IMG/VR virus record: IMGVR_UViG_3300046804_000671 | Span: 1 to 55,271 of that record | Source of the DNA: a virus | Reading direction: 5' to 3' (one strand) | Length of the DNA stretch: 55,271 nucleotides | Shown here: positions 1-6,855 of the stretch, in pieces | Numbering within the stretch: the first letter of the stretch is position 1 | Layout: every line of letters begins with the position of its first letter | Program-made: the position numbers and the translations under genes | Notes under the pieces: generated by a model | Told to the model about the DNA's origin: nothing | Databases searched by the model: none | Seen by the model: the letters and a program-made list of their open reading frames with translations, nothing else

Positions 1-3
1 GAT

Positions 4-609
4 ATGGCTACTACAGCCGCACCCTATGGCCTTCGTCCGGTCAATTTGATTGGTGGACTCCCGTATGCTGGATCTACCCGTCTCATTAAGATCGCGTCGG
101 CCTATGCTACAAACATCTTCTATGGTGACATTGTCGCCATTACCGGTGCTACCGGTACGATTGTTAAGGTTACTGCTACCGGTGCTGACGGCACGACTAA
201 CGCCTTCCCGGCGGGCGTCGTTGGCGTCTTCATGGGCTGCACTTACACCGACCCGAACCTCAAGTATAAGGTCTTCAAGCAGTACTGGCCTGCCAGCACC
301 TCCGCTTCAGACGCTTATGCGTATGTTGTTGATGACCCGAACGTTGTGTTTCAGGCTCAGGCCGATGACACGATGGCTCAGGCTACTCTGGGTGCAAACG
401 TCTGCGTTGTTCAGACCGCTGGCTCAACGACAACTGGTGACTCGGCTGTTGCGCTTGACGCTTCTTCAGCGAACACCAGCACATTCCTGCCGTTCCGAAT
501 TGTTGGTTTTGTCGATGGCCCGTTCTCGGCCGTTGGTGACACCTATACGGATTGCCTTGTTAAGTTTAACACGGGAATCCACTCATACACTTCGGCCACT
601 GGCGTTTAA
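4..609 (+). CDS. Virion structural protein, possible capsid decoration protein
   Basis: This 201-residue protein sits directly upstream of the major capsid gene, where head decoration or stabilisation proteins are usually encoded. The sequence is rich in Ala, Thr, Gly and Val with predicted beta character and no membrane segment. That composition suits an exposed capsid protein but is not diagnostic. Only three bases precede the ATG in this window, so its ribosome-binding site and promoter are not visible. The decoration role is inferred from position. Confidence 0.6.
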   Translation: MATTAAPYGLRPVNLIGGLPYAGSTRLIKIASAYATNIFYGDIVAITGATGTIVKVTATGADGTTNAFPAGVVGVFMGCTYTDPNLKYKVFKQYWPASTSASDAYAYVVDDPNVVFQAQADDTMAQATLGANVCVVQTAGSTTTGDSAVALDASSANTSTFLPFRIVGFVDGPFSAVGDTYTDCLVKFNTGIHSYTSATGV

Positions 610-626
610 TAGGGGAGAATAGATAA

Positions 627-1550
627 ATGGCTATTTCTCGCGCACAGCTTCTTAAGGAGCTGCTCCCCGGTCTGAACGCGCTGTTTGGACTGGAGTATAA
701 GAGATACGAGGACGAGCATTCGGAGATCTTCGAGAAGGAGACCTCAGAGCGTTCGTTCGAAGAAGAGGCCAAGCTCAGCGGATTTAACGCTGCGCCGGTC
801 AAGAACGAAGGTCAGGCGATTGCCTACGATAACGCTCAGGAAGTCTGGTCGGCTCGTTATACACACGAGACCATCGCCATGGGCTTCTCGATCACTGAGG
901 AGGCCATGGAGGATAACCTCTATGATTCTCTGTCAGCGCGTTATACCAAGGCTCTGGCTCGCGCCATGGCGTACACCAAGGAAGTGAAGGGCGCTTCGAT
1001 CCTGAACAACGGATTCGATGCGAACTACACCTACGGTGACGGACAGACGCTGTTCAGCACATCTCACCCGCTGGTGAGCGGTGGCACGAACAGCAACCGT
1101 CCGGCGTCAGGCGTTGACCTGAACGAGACCTCGCTTGAGGCTGCGGTCATTCAGATCGCCGCGTTCACTGACGAGCGTGGTCTGCTTATCGCGGCTCGCC
1201 CGACTAAGCTGATCGTTCCCCCGGCGCTGATGTTCGTTGCTACGCGTCTGTTGGAGACTGAGCTTCGCGTTGCGTCAACTGGCGACACTTACGCCAAGAA
1301 CGACGTGAACGCCCTGAAGTCAATGTCTTCAATTCCGGAAGGCTTCGCGGTCAACCACTATCTGACGGACACGAACGGCTGGTTCCTCAAGACCGACGTT
1401 CCGAACGGCCTGAAGATGTTTGAGCGTGTTGCCCTTCAGACGGGCATGGACGGCGACTTCGATACGGGTAACGTGCGCTACAAGGCGCGTGAGCGTTATT
1501 CATTCGGCGTTAGCGATCCTCTGGGCATCTACGGATCTCCGGGCGCTTAA
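627..1550 (+). CDS. Major capsid protein (HK97 fold, Mu gpT-like)
   Basis: This 307-residue protein resembles the Mu-like major head subunit group. It has an N-terminal helical segment rich in Glu (about residues 20-50), the region around residues 75-110 with the FSITEEAMEDNLYD pattern, and a C-terminal RYKARERYSFGVSDP segment typical of phage major head proteins. It is followed at once by a strong intrinsic terminator, as expected for a highly expressed capsid gene. A GGGGAG Shine-Dalgarno lies about 9 bases before the ATG. No separate protease or scaffold gene is seen in the window. Confidence 0.85.
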   Translation: MAISRAQLLKELLPGLNALFGLEYKRYEDEHSEIFEKETSERSFEEEAKLSGFNAAPVKNEGQAIAYDNAQEVWSARYTHETIAMGFSITEEAMEDNLYDSLSARYTKALARAMAYTKEVKGASILNNGFDANYTYGDGQTLFSTSHPLVSGGTNSNRPASGVDLNETSLEAAVIQIAAFTDERGLLIAARPTKLIVPPALMFVATRLLETELRVASTGDTYAKNDVNALKSMSSIPEGFAVNHYLTDTNGWFLKTDVPNGLKMFERVALQTGMDGDFDTGNVRYKARERYSFGVSDPLGIYGSPGA

Positions 1551-1557
1551 TGGATTT

Positions 1558-1589
1558 GGAGGGGGAGAAATCCCCCTCCCTTTCTTTTT
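1558..1589 (+). terminator. Intrinsic terminator after the capsid gene
   Basis: A perfect 9-bp stem (1558-1566 with 1571-1579) closes a GAAA tetraloop and is followed by a T-rich tract at 1581-1589. It lies 8 bases after the capsid stop codon and would separate abundant capsid mRNA from downstream genes. Confidence 0.9.
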
Positions 1590-1601
1590 ATGGAGAGATC
1601 C

Positions 1602-1817
1602 ATGAGCGAAGAAAAAGATTACATCCATAGAGATATGGGAAGAATGGAGTCGGAGATCAAGTCTCTTCAAATTACCCTTGAGGAAGTCAGAAAAGACCTG
1701 AAGGCGGTCAAGCAGTCCTTCGATGAATTAAGAGGCGGGACCAAGTTCCTGATGTCCGCAGCCGCCGCGTGTGGCGCGATGATTGCGATTGCAATCGAAT
1801 GGTTATCAAAGAAATAA
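1602..1817 (+). CDS. Small coiled-coil membrane protein (XhlA/holin-accessory-like)
   Basis: The 71-residue product has a charged amphipathic helix (residues 5-45) followed by one hydrophobic segment near the C-terminus (about residues 49-67). This layout is shared with XhlA-type haemolysin or holin-accessory proteins. The ATG at 1602 is preferred over 1590 because GGAGAG lies 5 bases before it. It is 0.97 kb from the holin, so a lysis role is only a suggestion. Confidence 0.5.
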   Translation: MSEEKDYIHRDMGRMESEIKSLQITLEEVRKDLKAVKQSFDELRGGTKFLMSAAAACGAMIAIAIEWLSKK

Positions 1818-1826
1818 GGATTTAAC

Positions 1827-2108
1827 ATGAGTATGGAATCAGACGTCAAAGCCGTAACAATTACAGGCACAGGTGTAGCCGTTAGCAGACGAGCGCGCGT
1901 TAGAGGTATCTTTTGTCACAATGGCGCTGGTGTTGGAACGCTGACATTTAAGGACGGATCAGATACAACTGTCGATATTACACTTACCCTCAACTCCAAT
2001 ACTCAAAATTACCTGCTGCTTCCGGGCAGGGGTGTGCTGTTTGAGACAAACATTAACTGCACGGCTTTCACAAATCTTACATCCGTGACCCTGTTCTACG
2101 AGGGTTAA
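1827..2108 (+). CDS. Small beta-rich phage protein, probable virion component
   Basis: This 93-residue protein has alternating hydrophobic and polar stretches typical of a small beta domain, with no catalytic motif. Similar small proteins are common between capsid and lysis genes of marine and freshwater phages. AAGGA lies 6 bases before the ATG at 1827. Function is unknown. Confidence 0.6.
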   Translation: MSMESDVKAVTITGTGVAVSRRARVRGIFCHNGAGVGTLTFKDGSDTTVDITLTLNSNTQNYLLLPGRGVLFETNINCTAFTNLTSVTLFYEG

Positions 2109-2109
2109 T

Positions 2110-2469
2110 ATGGACAAGGTTCGTAAGGTTATGAAGGAATTCAAGTCCGGTAAGCTTCATTCAGGAAGTAAGAAGGGACCTGTTGTCAAGAACCCAAAGC
2201 AGGCTGTTGCCATTGCTATGTCGGAGGCTGGTATGAAGAAGAAGTACGCTGAAGGTGGATCAACCTCTTGGGAGGGTTCCGCCAAGGACGAGGCTCAGGA
2301 TAAGAAGCTTGCCAAGAAGTATGGCATGTCAATGGAGCAGTGGGAGAAGTCTTCCATGGACAAGAAGCATGACAGGCAGAAGTCTGCCGTTGGCCTCAAG
2401 TCTGGTGGTGCCGTCTCTCGCGGTGATGGTATTGCCTCTAAGGGCCACACCAAGGGATGCGTGTACTAA
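2110..2469 (+). CDS. Basic DUF6496-like phage protein
   Basis: This 119-residue Lys-rich protein begins with a KVMKEFKSGKLHSGSKKGP segment, resembling DUF6496-type proteins common in phages. The C-terminus ends in a GGAVSRGDGIASKGHTKG tail that recurs in the next gene and, in degenerate form, in the 5241-5456 gene. The stop codon overlaps the next ATG by one base. The basic charge suggests nucleic-acid or head association, but that is inference. Confidence 0.6.
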   Translation: MDKVRKVMKEFKSGKLHSGSKKGPVVKNPKQAVAIAMSEAGMKKKYAEGGSTSWEGSAKDEAQDKKLAKKYGMSMEQWEKSSMDKKHDRQKSAVGLKSGGAVSRGDGIASKGHTKGCVY

Positions 2470-2687
2470 TGCCGCGCCTTCCCAAGGCTCCGTCAGCCAA
2501 GGGCATCAACCCTAGAGCCATAATGAGCATGGCTCAGGGAGATATTCAGGAGGCTGGTCCTACAGGCGCTCCTCCGATGCCGCGCTATAACGCCCGTGCC
2601 CTGCGTCCGGGTGGAATGGCCAAGGGTGGAATGGTCCGTGGAGATGGCGCTGCTACTCGCGGCCACACCAAGGGTCGTATGGTTTAA
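2469..2687 (+). CDS. Small basic protein with RGDG...GHTKG tail
   Basis: This 72-residue protein starts at the ATG in a TAATG overlap with the preceding stop; an in-frame upstream ATG at 2457 lies inside the previous gene. The C-terminus carries GGMVRGDGAATRGHTKGR, nearly the same tail as its upstream neighbour, so the pair probably share a binding partner or targeting signal. Function is unknown. Confidence 0.6.
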   Translation: MPRLPKAPSAKGINPRAIMSMAQGDIQEAGPTGAPPMPRYNARALRPGGMAKGGMVRGDGAATRGHTKGRMV

Positions 2688-2790
2688 TGCCATAGTTTAT
2701 CTATGGCTTATTGCGGCAGGCCCTGTCTTGTCTCGCGTTTCCCGCCACTGTCGCTGAGATAGGATAGGGCCTCCCGCCTTTAGGTGATAT
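2688..2790 (+). promoter_or_regulatory. Structured leader upstream of the holin gene
   Basis: This 103-base gap contains a long-range 7-bp inverted repeat (2718-2724 with 2766-2772) enclosing a smaller TCTC/GAGA pairing. A small CATAG/CTATG hairpin lies at its left edge. The AGGTGAT ribosome-binding site of the holin follows the structure. It may tune holin translation; no promoter is recognised. Confidence 0.4.
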
Positions 2791-3369
2791 ATGCCCCCGT
2801 TTCTGATTCCTCTGCTACTAGGATTGGCTCCCAAGGTTGCTGAATGGGTGGCTGGCAAGCCTGCTGCTCAGGTAGTTGAACAGGTCAGTCAAGTCGCCAA
2901 GGATACTCTAGGCATTGAGAATATCAATGACCTTGAGTCAGCTATTGCCAAGGACCCAGAGAAGGCTTTGCAGTTCAAGTTGGCGATGATCAATGCCGCC
3001 AACGAAGCCAGCAAGAGAGAACATGAAGCCGAGATGGCCGTTCTTCAGGCCAACATTGACGAGATCAAGACAAGACTGAACGACGTTCAGAGCGCCAGAA
3101 ACCAGACAATCGAACTGGCGAAGTCTAAGTCACCTATTGCTTGGGGTGCTGTCGTAGTTTCGTTTCTGGTTCTGGTCTCATTTGGTGCCATGATGTACAT
3201 CACCGCCAAGTTTGACATTCCAGTCTCCCAAAAAGATAACATGAATGGTCTGCTATGGACGCTAAATACTCTGGCGGTTTCTGTAGTTTCATACTGGGTC
3301 GGATCTTCGGCAAGCTCCGCTCAAAAGACATCAGTAATGGAAATGATGGCAAAGGGAAAGTCGTTGTGA
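2791..3369 (+). CDS. Holin, GTA_holin_3TM-like
   Basis: This 192-residue protein has a hydrophobic N-terminus (residues 1-20), a long charged helix (about 60-115) and two C-terminal membrane segments (about 118-140 and 150-168). That order matches the '3TM holin' family first noted in gene transfer agents. It is coupled to the endolysin by a GTGA overlap. It would form inner-membrane lesions at lysis. Confidence 0.8.
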   Translation: MPPFLIPLLLGLAPKVAEWVAGKPAAQVVEQVSQVAKDTLGIENINDLESAIAKDPEKALQFKLAMINAANEASKREHEAEMAVLQANIDEIKTRLNDVQSARNQTIELAKSKSPIAWGAVVVSFLVLVSFGAMMYITAKFDIPVSQKDNMNGLLWTLNTLAVSVVSYWVGSSASSAQKTSVMEMMAKGKSL

Positions 3370-3893
3370 GAAGTAATTTTGATGCGTGTCTTAATGTGAT
3401 TCTTGAGCGTGAGGGTGGGTATGTATACCATCCTCGCGATCCGGGTTCTTATACAAACATGGGCATCACAATCTATACTCTTTCAGAGTACAGAAAGAAG
3501 GAATGCACGCCAGAAGATGTTAAGAATCTCACAGTTGAAGAGGCTGGTAAAATCTACCATGAGAACTACTGGGAACCTCTGTCTTGCGATGATCTTCCTG
3601 CTGGTGTTGACCTCTCCGTTTTTGACATGGGCGTTAATGCCGGGGTTCTTAGAGGGGCCAAGATTCTACAGAATATCGTTGGAGCGCGTCCAGATGGAGT
3701 CATTGGCTCACAGACACTCCTTGCGGTGAACGAATATATCAAGGCAAATGGAACGGAAAAGCTGCTTGACGCATATCGAGACGCCCGCCTTGCTTTTTAT
3801 CGCACGCTCTCAAACTATGACGTCTTCGGTGGCGGTTGGACAAATAGAGCCAACATCATTTACATCGAGTCACTGGAACTTACCAAGGGATAA
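3366..3893 (+). CDS. Endolysin, glycoside hydrolase 108 family
   Basis: The 175-residue product has the GH108 N-terminal pattern REGGYVYHPRDPGSYTNMG (about residues 15-33) with the probable catalytic Glu at position 16. A C-terminal PG_binding_3-like half (PDGVIGSQTL) follows. It would hydrolyse peptidoglycan at lysis. The GTG at 3366 is chosen because it overlaps the holin TGA and removes an unrelated 37-residue extension; no ATG lies at the domain boundary. No signal peptide is seen, consistent with holin-dependent release. Confidence 0.85.
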   Translation: MRSNFDACLNVILEREGGYVYHPRDPGSYTNMGITIYTLSEYRKKECTPEDVKNLTVEEAGKIYHENYWEPLSCDDLPAGVDLSVFDMGVNAGVLRGAKILQNIVGARPDGVIGSQTLLAVNEYIKANGTEKLLDAYRDARLAFYRTLSNYDVFGGGWTNRANIIYIESLELTKG

Positions 3894-3895
3894 TA

Positions 3896-4579
3896 ATGAC
3901 TACATCCGGCACAACCAACTTCAATCCGCAGCTTACTGAGATCATTCAGGAAGCCTACGACCGTGCCGGTATTGTTATGCGTTCTGGTTACGAATACAGA
4001 AGTGCCAGACGAAGCATCGACATCATGATGCAGGAGTGGGCGAACAGGGGAATCAATCTCTGGACGGTTGAGGAAGGCACTCAGGTTCTTACATCCGGAA
4101 CAGCCACCTACAACCTTCCATCTGACACTGTTGATCTGATTGACCATGTAATCAGAACTGGTAGTGGTACGTCTCAGTCGGACCTGACAATTAACAGAAT
4201 GTCAGTGTCAAATTACTCCACCATCCCCAACAAGACAGCTACGGGCCGCCCTATTCGCATCTACGTCGACAGGCAGATTACCCCTAGTTTCACTGTCTGG
4301 CCGGTTCCTGACGCGTCTCAGACCTATACTCTGGTGTACTGGAGACTGCGTAGGATCGAAGATGCTGGCCAGCCCGGAACGAATACCATGGACATGCCGT
4401 TCCGGTTCATGCCCGCCCTTATTGCCGGTCTGGCATACAATCTGGCGCTGAAGAACCCCGGCTCTGAGGCCAGAATTCCCATGCTGGAAGCCGCCTATGA
4501 GAAGCAGTGGCAGCTTGCCTCGGATGAAGATAGAAGCCGTGCCTCGGTAAGATTTATTCCATTCGTGGCTATTAGATGA
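3896..4579 (+). CDS. Head-to-tail adaptor, P22 gp4-like
   Basis: This 227-residue protein resembles the P22 gp4-type tail accessory family. It has an N-terminal helical segment with MMQEWANRGINLWTVE (about residues 43-58), a beta core with LPSDTVDLIDHVIR, and a C-terminal segment for packing around the portal ring. It begins 3 bases after the endolysin stop and overlaps the next gene by ATGA. Confidence 0.75.
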   Translation: MTTSGTTNFNPQLTEIIQEAYDRAGIVMRSGYEYRSARRSIDIMMQEWANRGINLWTVEEGTQVLTSGTATYNLPSDTVDLIDHVIRTGSGTSQSDLTINRMSVSNYSTIPNKTATGRPIRIYVDRQITPSFTVWPVPDASQTYTLVYWRLRRIEDAGQPGTNTMDMPFRFMPALIAGLAYNLALKNPGSEARIPMLEAAYEKQWQLASDEDRSRASVRFIPFVAIR

Positions 4580-4893
4580 GCGTTCTGTACGCAAGAGGCA
4601 AACACGCCTTTGGATTCTGTGATAGGTGCGGATTCAGGGCTGACTTGTCTGAGATGAAGCACCAGATCTACGATCAGAGAGATATCAATCTTCTGGTCTG
4701 TGATACCTGCTGGGATGAAGACCAGCCTCAGCTTCAGATTGGCAGGACGCCCATCAACGATCCTCAGGCGCTGTACAATCCGAGACCTGATATTGCTCAG
4801 GGGGCCAGCAGAAGACTGTTTGGCTGGAACCCAGTGGGCAATCCAGCCATCCAGATTACCTCATATTTGGGTACAGTTAAAGTTATTACTTGA
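4576..4893 (+). CDS. Zinc-ribbon virion-associated protein
   Basis: The 105-residue protein has two CxxC knuckles (C15/C18 and C42/C45), making a four-Cys zinc ribbon at the N-terminus. A Pro/Asn-rich C-terminus follows. Proteins of this form sit between adaptor genes in many podovirus-like phages. Its exact role is unknown. The coding end overlaps the -35 box of the next promoter. Confidence 0.65.
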   Translation: MSVLYARGKHAFGFCDRCGFRADLSEMKHQIYDQRDINLLVCDTCWDEDQPQLQIGRTPINDPQALYNPRPDIAQGASRRLFGWNPVGNPAIQITSYLGTVKVIT

Positions 4894-4950
4894 CAAAATT
4901 TGTTATGTAGTACATAGTGTATACTCGTCTTAACTGTGACGAGTAGAGGA
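4890..4950 (+). promoter_or_regulatory. Promoter with overlapping operator-like inverted repeats
   Basis: TTGACA at 4890-4895 is a perfect -35 box. A plausible -10 (TACATA, 4911-4916) lies at the short spacing of 15; TATACT at 4920-4925 is too far at 24. TATGTA-G-TACATA (4904-4916) is a perfect 6-1-6 palindrome over the spacer and -10. A second inverted repeat, ACTCGTC/GACGAGT (4923-4929 with 4938-4944), lies in the leader. This suggests a regulated internal promoter. Confidence 0.5.
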
Positions 4951-4954
4951 AAGT

Positions 4955-5227
4955 ATGATTGAAAAGAGTGGCGAAAAGTTCGCCGGTTACAACAAGCCTA
5001 AGCGCACACCAAGTCACCCTAAGAAGTCACACGCCGTCCTTGCCAAGGAGGGTTCTAAGGTCAAGCTGATTCGATTCGGTCAGCAGGGTGTTAGTGGCTC
5101 ACCTAAGAAGGCTGGAGAATCGGAGTCTTACCGAAAGCGCCGTGAATCCTTCAAGGCAAGACACGCCTCTAATATCCAACGTGGTAAAATGAGTGCGGCC
5201 TACTGGGCTGACAAGGTTAAGTGGTAG
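4955..5227 (+). CDS. Conserved basic phage protein
   Basis: This 90-residue Lys/Arg-rich protein includes KSHAVLAKEGSKVKLIRFG (about 24-42) and ends in GKMSAAYWADKVKW. That arrangement recurs in a small phage protein family of unknown function near head-tail genes. GAGGAAAG precedes the ATG. It is the first gene after the promoter at 4890. Nucleic-acid binding is possible from charge but unproven. Confidence 0.65.
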   Translation: MIEKSGEKFAGYNKPKRTPSHPKKSHAVLAKEGSKVKLIRFGQQGVSGSPKKAGESESYRKRRESFKARHASNIQRGKMSAAYWADKVKW

Positions 5228-5240
5228 AAAGGATTTAGAA

Positions 5241-5456
5241 ATGGCTATGAAGAAGCAGAAGACCGCCAAGATCGTCAAGATGGCGAAGGGCGGTGCTACA
5301 AACAAGGACATGGGAGCTATGGGTCGCAATCTGGCTCGCGCCAAGACTCAGGAGTCGCCTATGTCAAAGACCAAGATGAAGTTCGCCTCTGGCGGCGTTA
5401 TGCGTGGTGCTGGCGCTGCGACCAAGGGAACCAAGATTTCATCAAAGATGGGGTAA
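5241..5456 (+). CDS. Small basic protein with degenerate RGDG-type tail
   Basis: The 71-residue protein starts at the ATG at 5241, after AAAGGA; the longer frame from 5193 overlaps the previous gene. Its C-terminus, GGVMRGAGAATKGTK, is a degenerate version of the tail in the 2110-2469 and 2469-2687 products, so the three form a family by tail. Function is unknown. Confidence 0.6.
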   Translation: MAMKKQKTAKIVKMAKGGATNKDMGAMGRNLARAKTQESPMSKTKMKFASGGVMRGAGAATKGTKISSKMG

Positions 5457-5460
5457 TAGA

Positions 5461-6102
5461 ATGGCGTTGACATATACGCAGCTTTCGCAGGCTATTCAAG
5501 ATTATTGTGAGTCAACGGAAACTTCGTTTGTCAACAACATTCCCCTTTTTGTCAAGCAGGCAGAGGATCGAATCAATAGATCGGTCGTTCTGCCTGCTTA
5601 CATTAAGAATGTTTCTGGTACTCTTACCGCTGGGAACAGATACCTTTCTACACCTAGCGACTTCCTTGCTCAGTTTTCTCTGACTGTCCTTGATAGTAGT
5701 GGACAGTATGTCAACCTAAACGAAGTTGACACAGCCTTTATCCGTGAGGCTTACGACGATATCACGGAACAAGATATTCCTCAGTATTATTCTCTTTTTA
5801 ATAATATTTCTTTCATTCTGGGTCCGACTCCGGATCAGAGCTATACAGTTAATCTAGAGTATTACTACGAGCCCGCCTCTATTTCCGTAACTGGAACAAG
5901 CTGGCTTGGCGATCATGCCGAAAGCTGCCTTCTGTACGCATGTCTTATTGAGGCTTACACATATTTAAAGGGTGAGCCTAATTTGCTCCAGTTGTACGAT
6001 ACAAAGTACAAGGAGAACCTTGCCAGACTTAAGAATCTTGGTGAAGGTTACAACAATAGAGACAACTTCCGCAGAAGGGACTTCAGCGTACCTGTTACAT
6101 GA
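5461..6102 (+). CDS. Phage adaptor/neck protein (SU10/gp10-adaptor-like)
   Basis: The 213-residue protein has an N-terminal helical segment (VKQAEDRINRSV), a beta-rich core and a C-terminal helical pair (LLYACLIEAYTYLKGEP, then KENLARLKNLGEG). This is the architecture of phage adaptor proteins that extend the portal ring. Start is at 5461, after the previous TAATAG region; the in-frame upstream start lies in the neighbouring gene. It overlaps the next gene by ATGA. Confidence 0.7.
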   Translation: MALTYTQLSQAIQDYCESTETSFVNNIPLFVKQAEDRINRSVVLPAYIKNVSGTLTAGNRYLSTPSDFLAQFSLTVLDSSGQYVNLNEVDTAFIREAYDDITEQDIPQYYSLFNNISFILGPTPDQSYTVNLEYYYEPASISVTGTSWLGDHAESCLLYACLIEAYTYLKGEPNLLQLYDTKYKENLARLKNLGEGYNNRDNFRRRDFSVPVT

Positions 6103-6377
6103 TCACACCAATCATCGGAAATATTAAGGTCTATACGACCAACAATCGTGGTCACAATGCTCAGGAGCTTACAGAAATGCTTCTGGACAAGATCATCTCG
6201 GTGTCTGACACCGCACCGCAGCCTATCAGAGATCAGGCTGTCCAGTACAAGGATATGATAGGAAAGATCATTCTCTGGTACATGGAAACTGCAATTAGAA
6301 ATGACAGAGAAACAGTCTGTCAGAAGCTGGTTGCTGTAGGCCAAACAGAAGCTGCATCCCTAATCAAGAAGATTTAA
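6099..6377 (+). CDS. Small helical phage protein, unknown
   Basis: This 92-residue mostly helical protein is translationally coupled to the adaptor through an ATGA overlap and is followed by a strong terminator. It lacks recognisable motifs. Its place at the end of the adaptor operon suggests a virion-assembly role, by inference only. Confidence 0.6.
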   Translation: MITPIIGNIKVYTTNNRGHNAQELTEMLLDKIISVSDTAPQPIRDQAVQYKDMIGKIILWYMETAIRNDRETVCQKLVAVGQTEAASLIKKI

Positions 6378-6380
6378 TAC

Positions 6381-6407
6381 AAGCCGCCTTCGGGCGGCTT
6401 TTTATTT
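6381..6407 (+). terminator. Intrinsic terminator
   Basis: An 8-bp stem AAGCCGCC/GGCGGCTT with a TTCG tetraloop is followed by TTTATTT. It ends the head-tail operon before the fibre region. Confidence 0.92.
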
Positions 6408-6417
6408 GGAGAACAAA

Positions 6418-6855
6418 ATGGCAATTACTCAAGCTATGTGTACCTCTTTTAAGAAGCAGCTTATGGAGGCAGAGCATAACTTCAAGTCAACGGGTGGAAG
6501 CACATTCAAGATCGCGCTGTACACTTCATCCGCCACACTTGATTCATCAACGACCGCCTACACCACCTCAAATGAGGTTGTTGGTACTGGATATACTGCT
6601 GGCGGAAATACGCTAACAAATATCTCGCCTACATCAAGCGGAACAACAGCGTTTGTAGATTTTAATGATGTCACATGGACAACCGCCACAATCACTGCTC
6701 GCGGTGCCATGATTTACAATTCAAGTTCTACAAACTACACAAATCCTTCTGTTTGCATCCTTGACTTTGGAACAGACAAGTCATCGTCGTCAGGTAATTT
6801 TACAATTCAGTTCCCAACGCCGGATGCTTCTAACGCAATTATCAGGATTGCTTAA
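6418..6855 (+). CDS. Tail/fibre-associated structural protein
   Basis: This 145-residue protein starts at 6418 with TTGGAG 6-8 bases upstream. It has FKIALYTSSATLD near the N-terminus and is rich in Ser/Thr/Asn with predicted beta strands. It resembles small structural proteins encoded just before tail fibres in marine podoviruses. Its stop overlaps the fibre ATG by one base, indicating coupled expression. Confidence 0.65.
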   Translation: MAITQAMCTSFKKQLMEAEHNFKSTGGSTFKIALYTSSATLDSSTTAYTTSNEVVGTGYTAGGNTLTNISPTSSGTTAFVDFNDVTWTTATITARGAMIYNSSSTNYTNPSVCILDFGTDKSSSSGNFTIQFPTPDASNAIIRIA

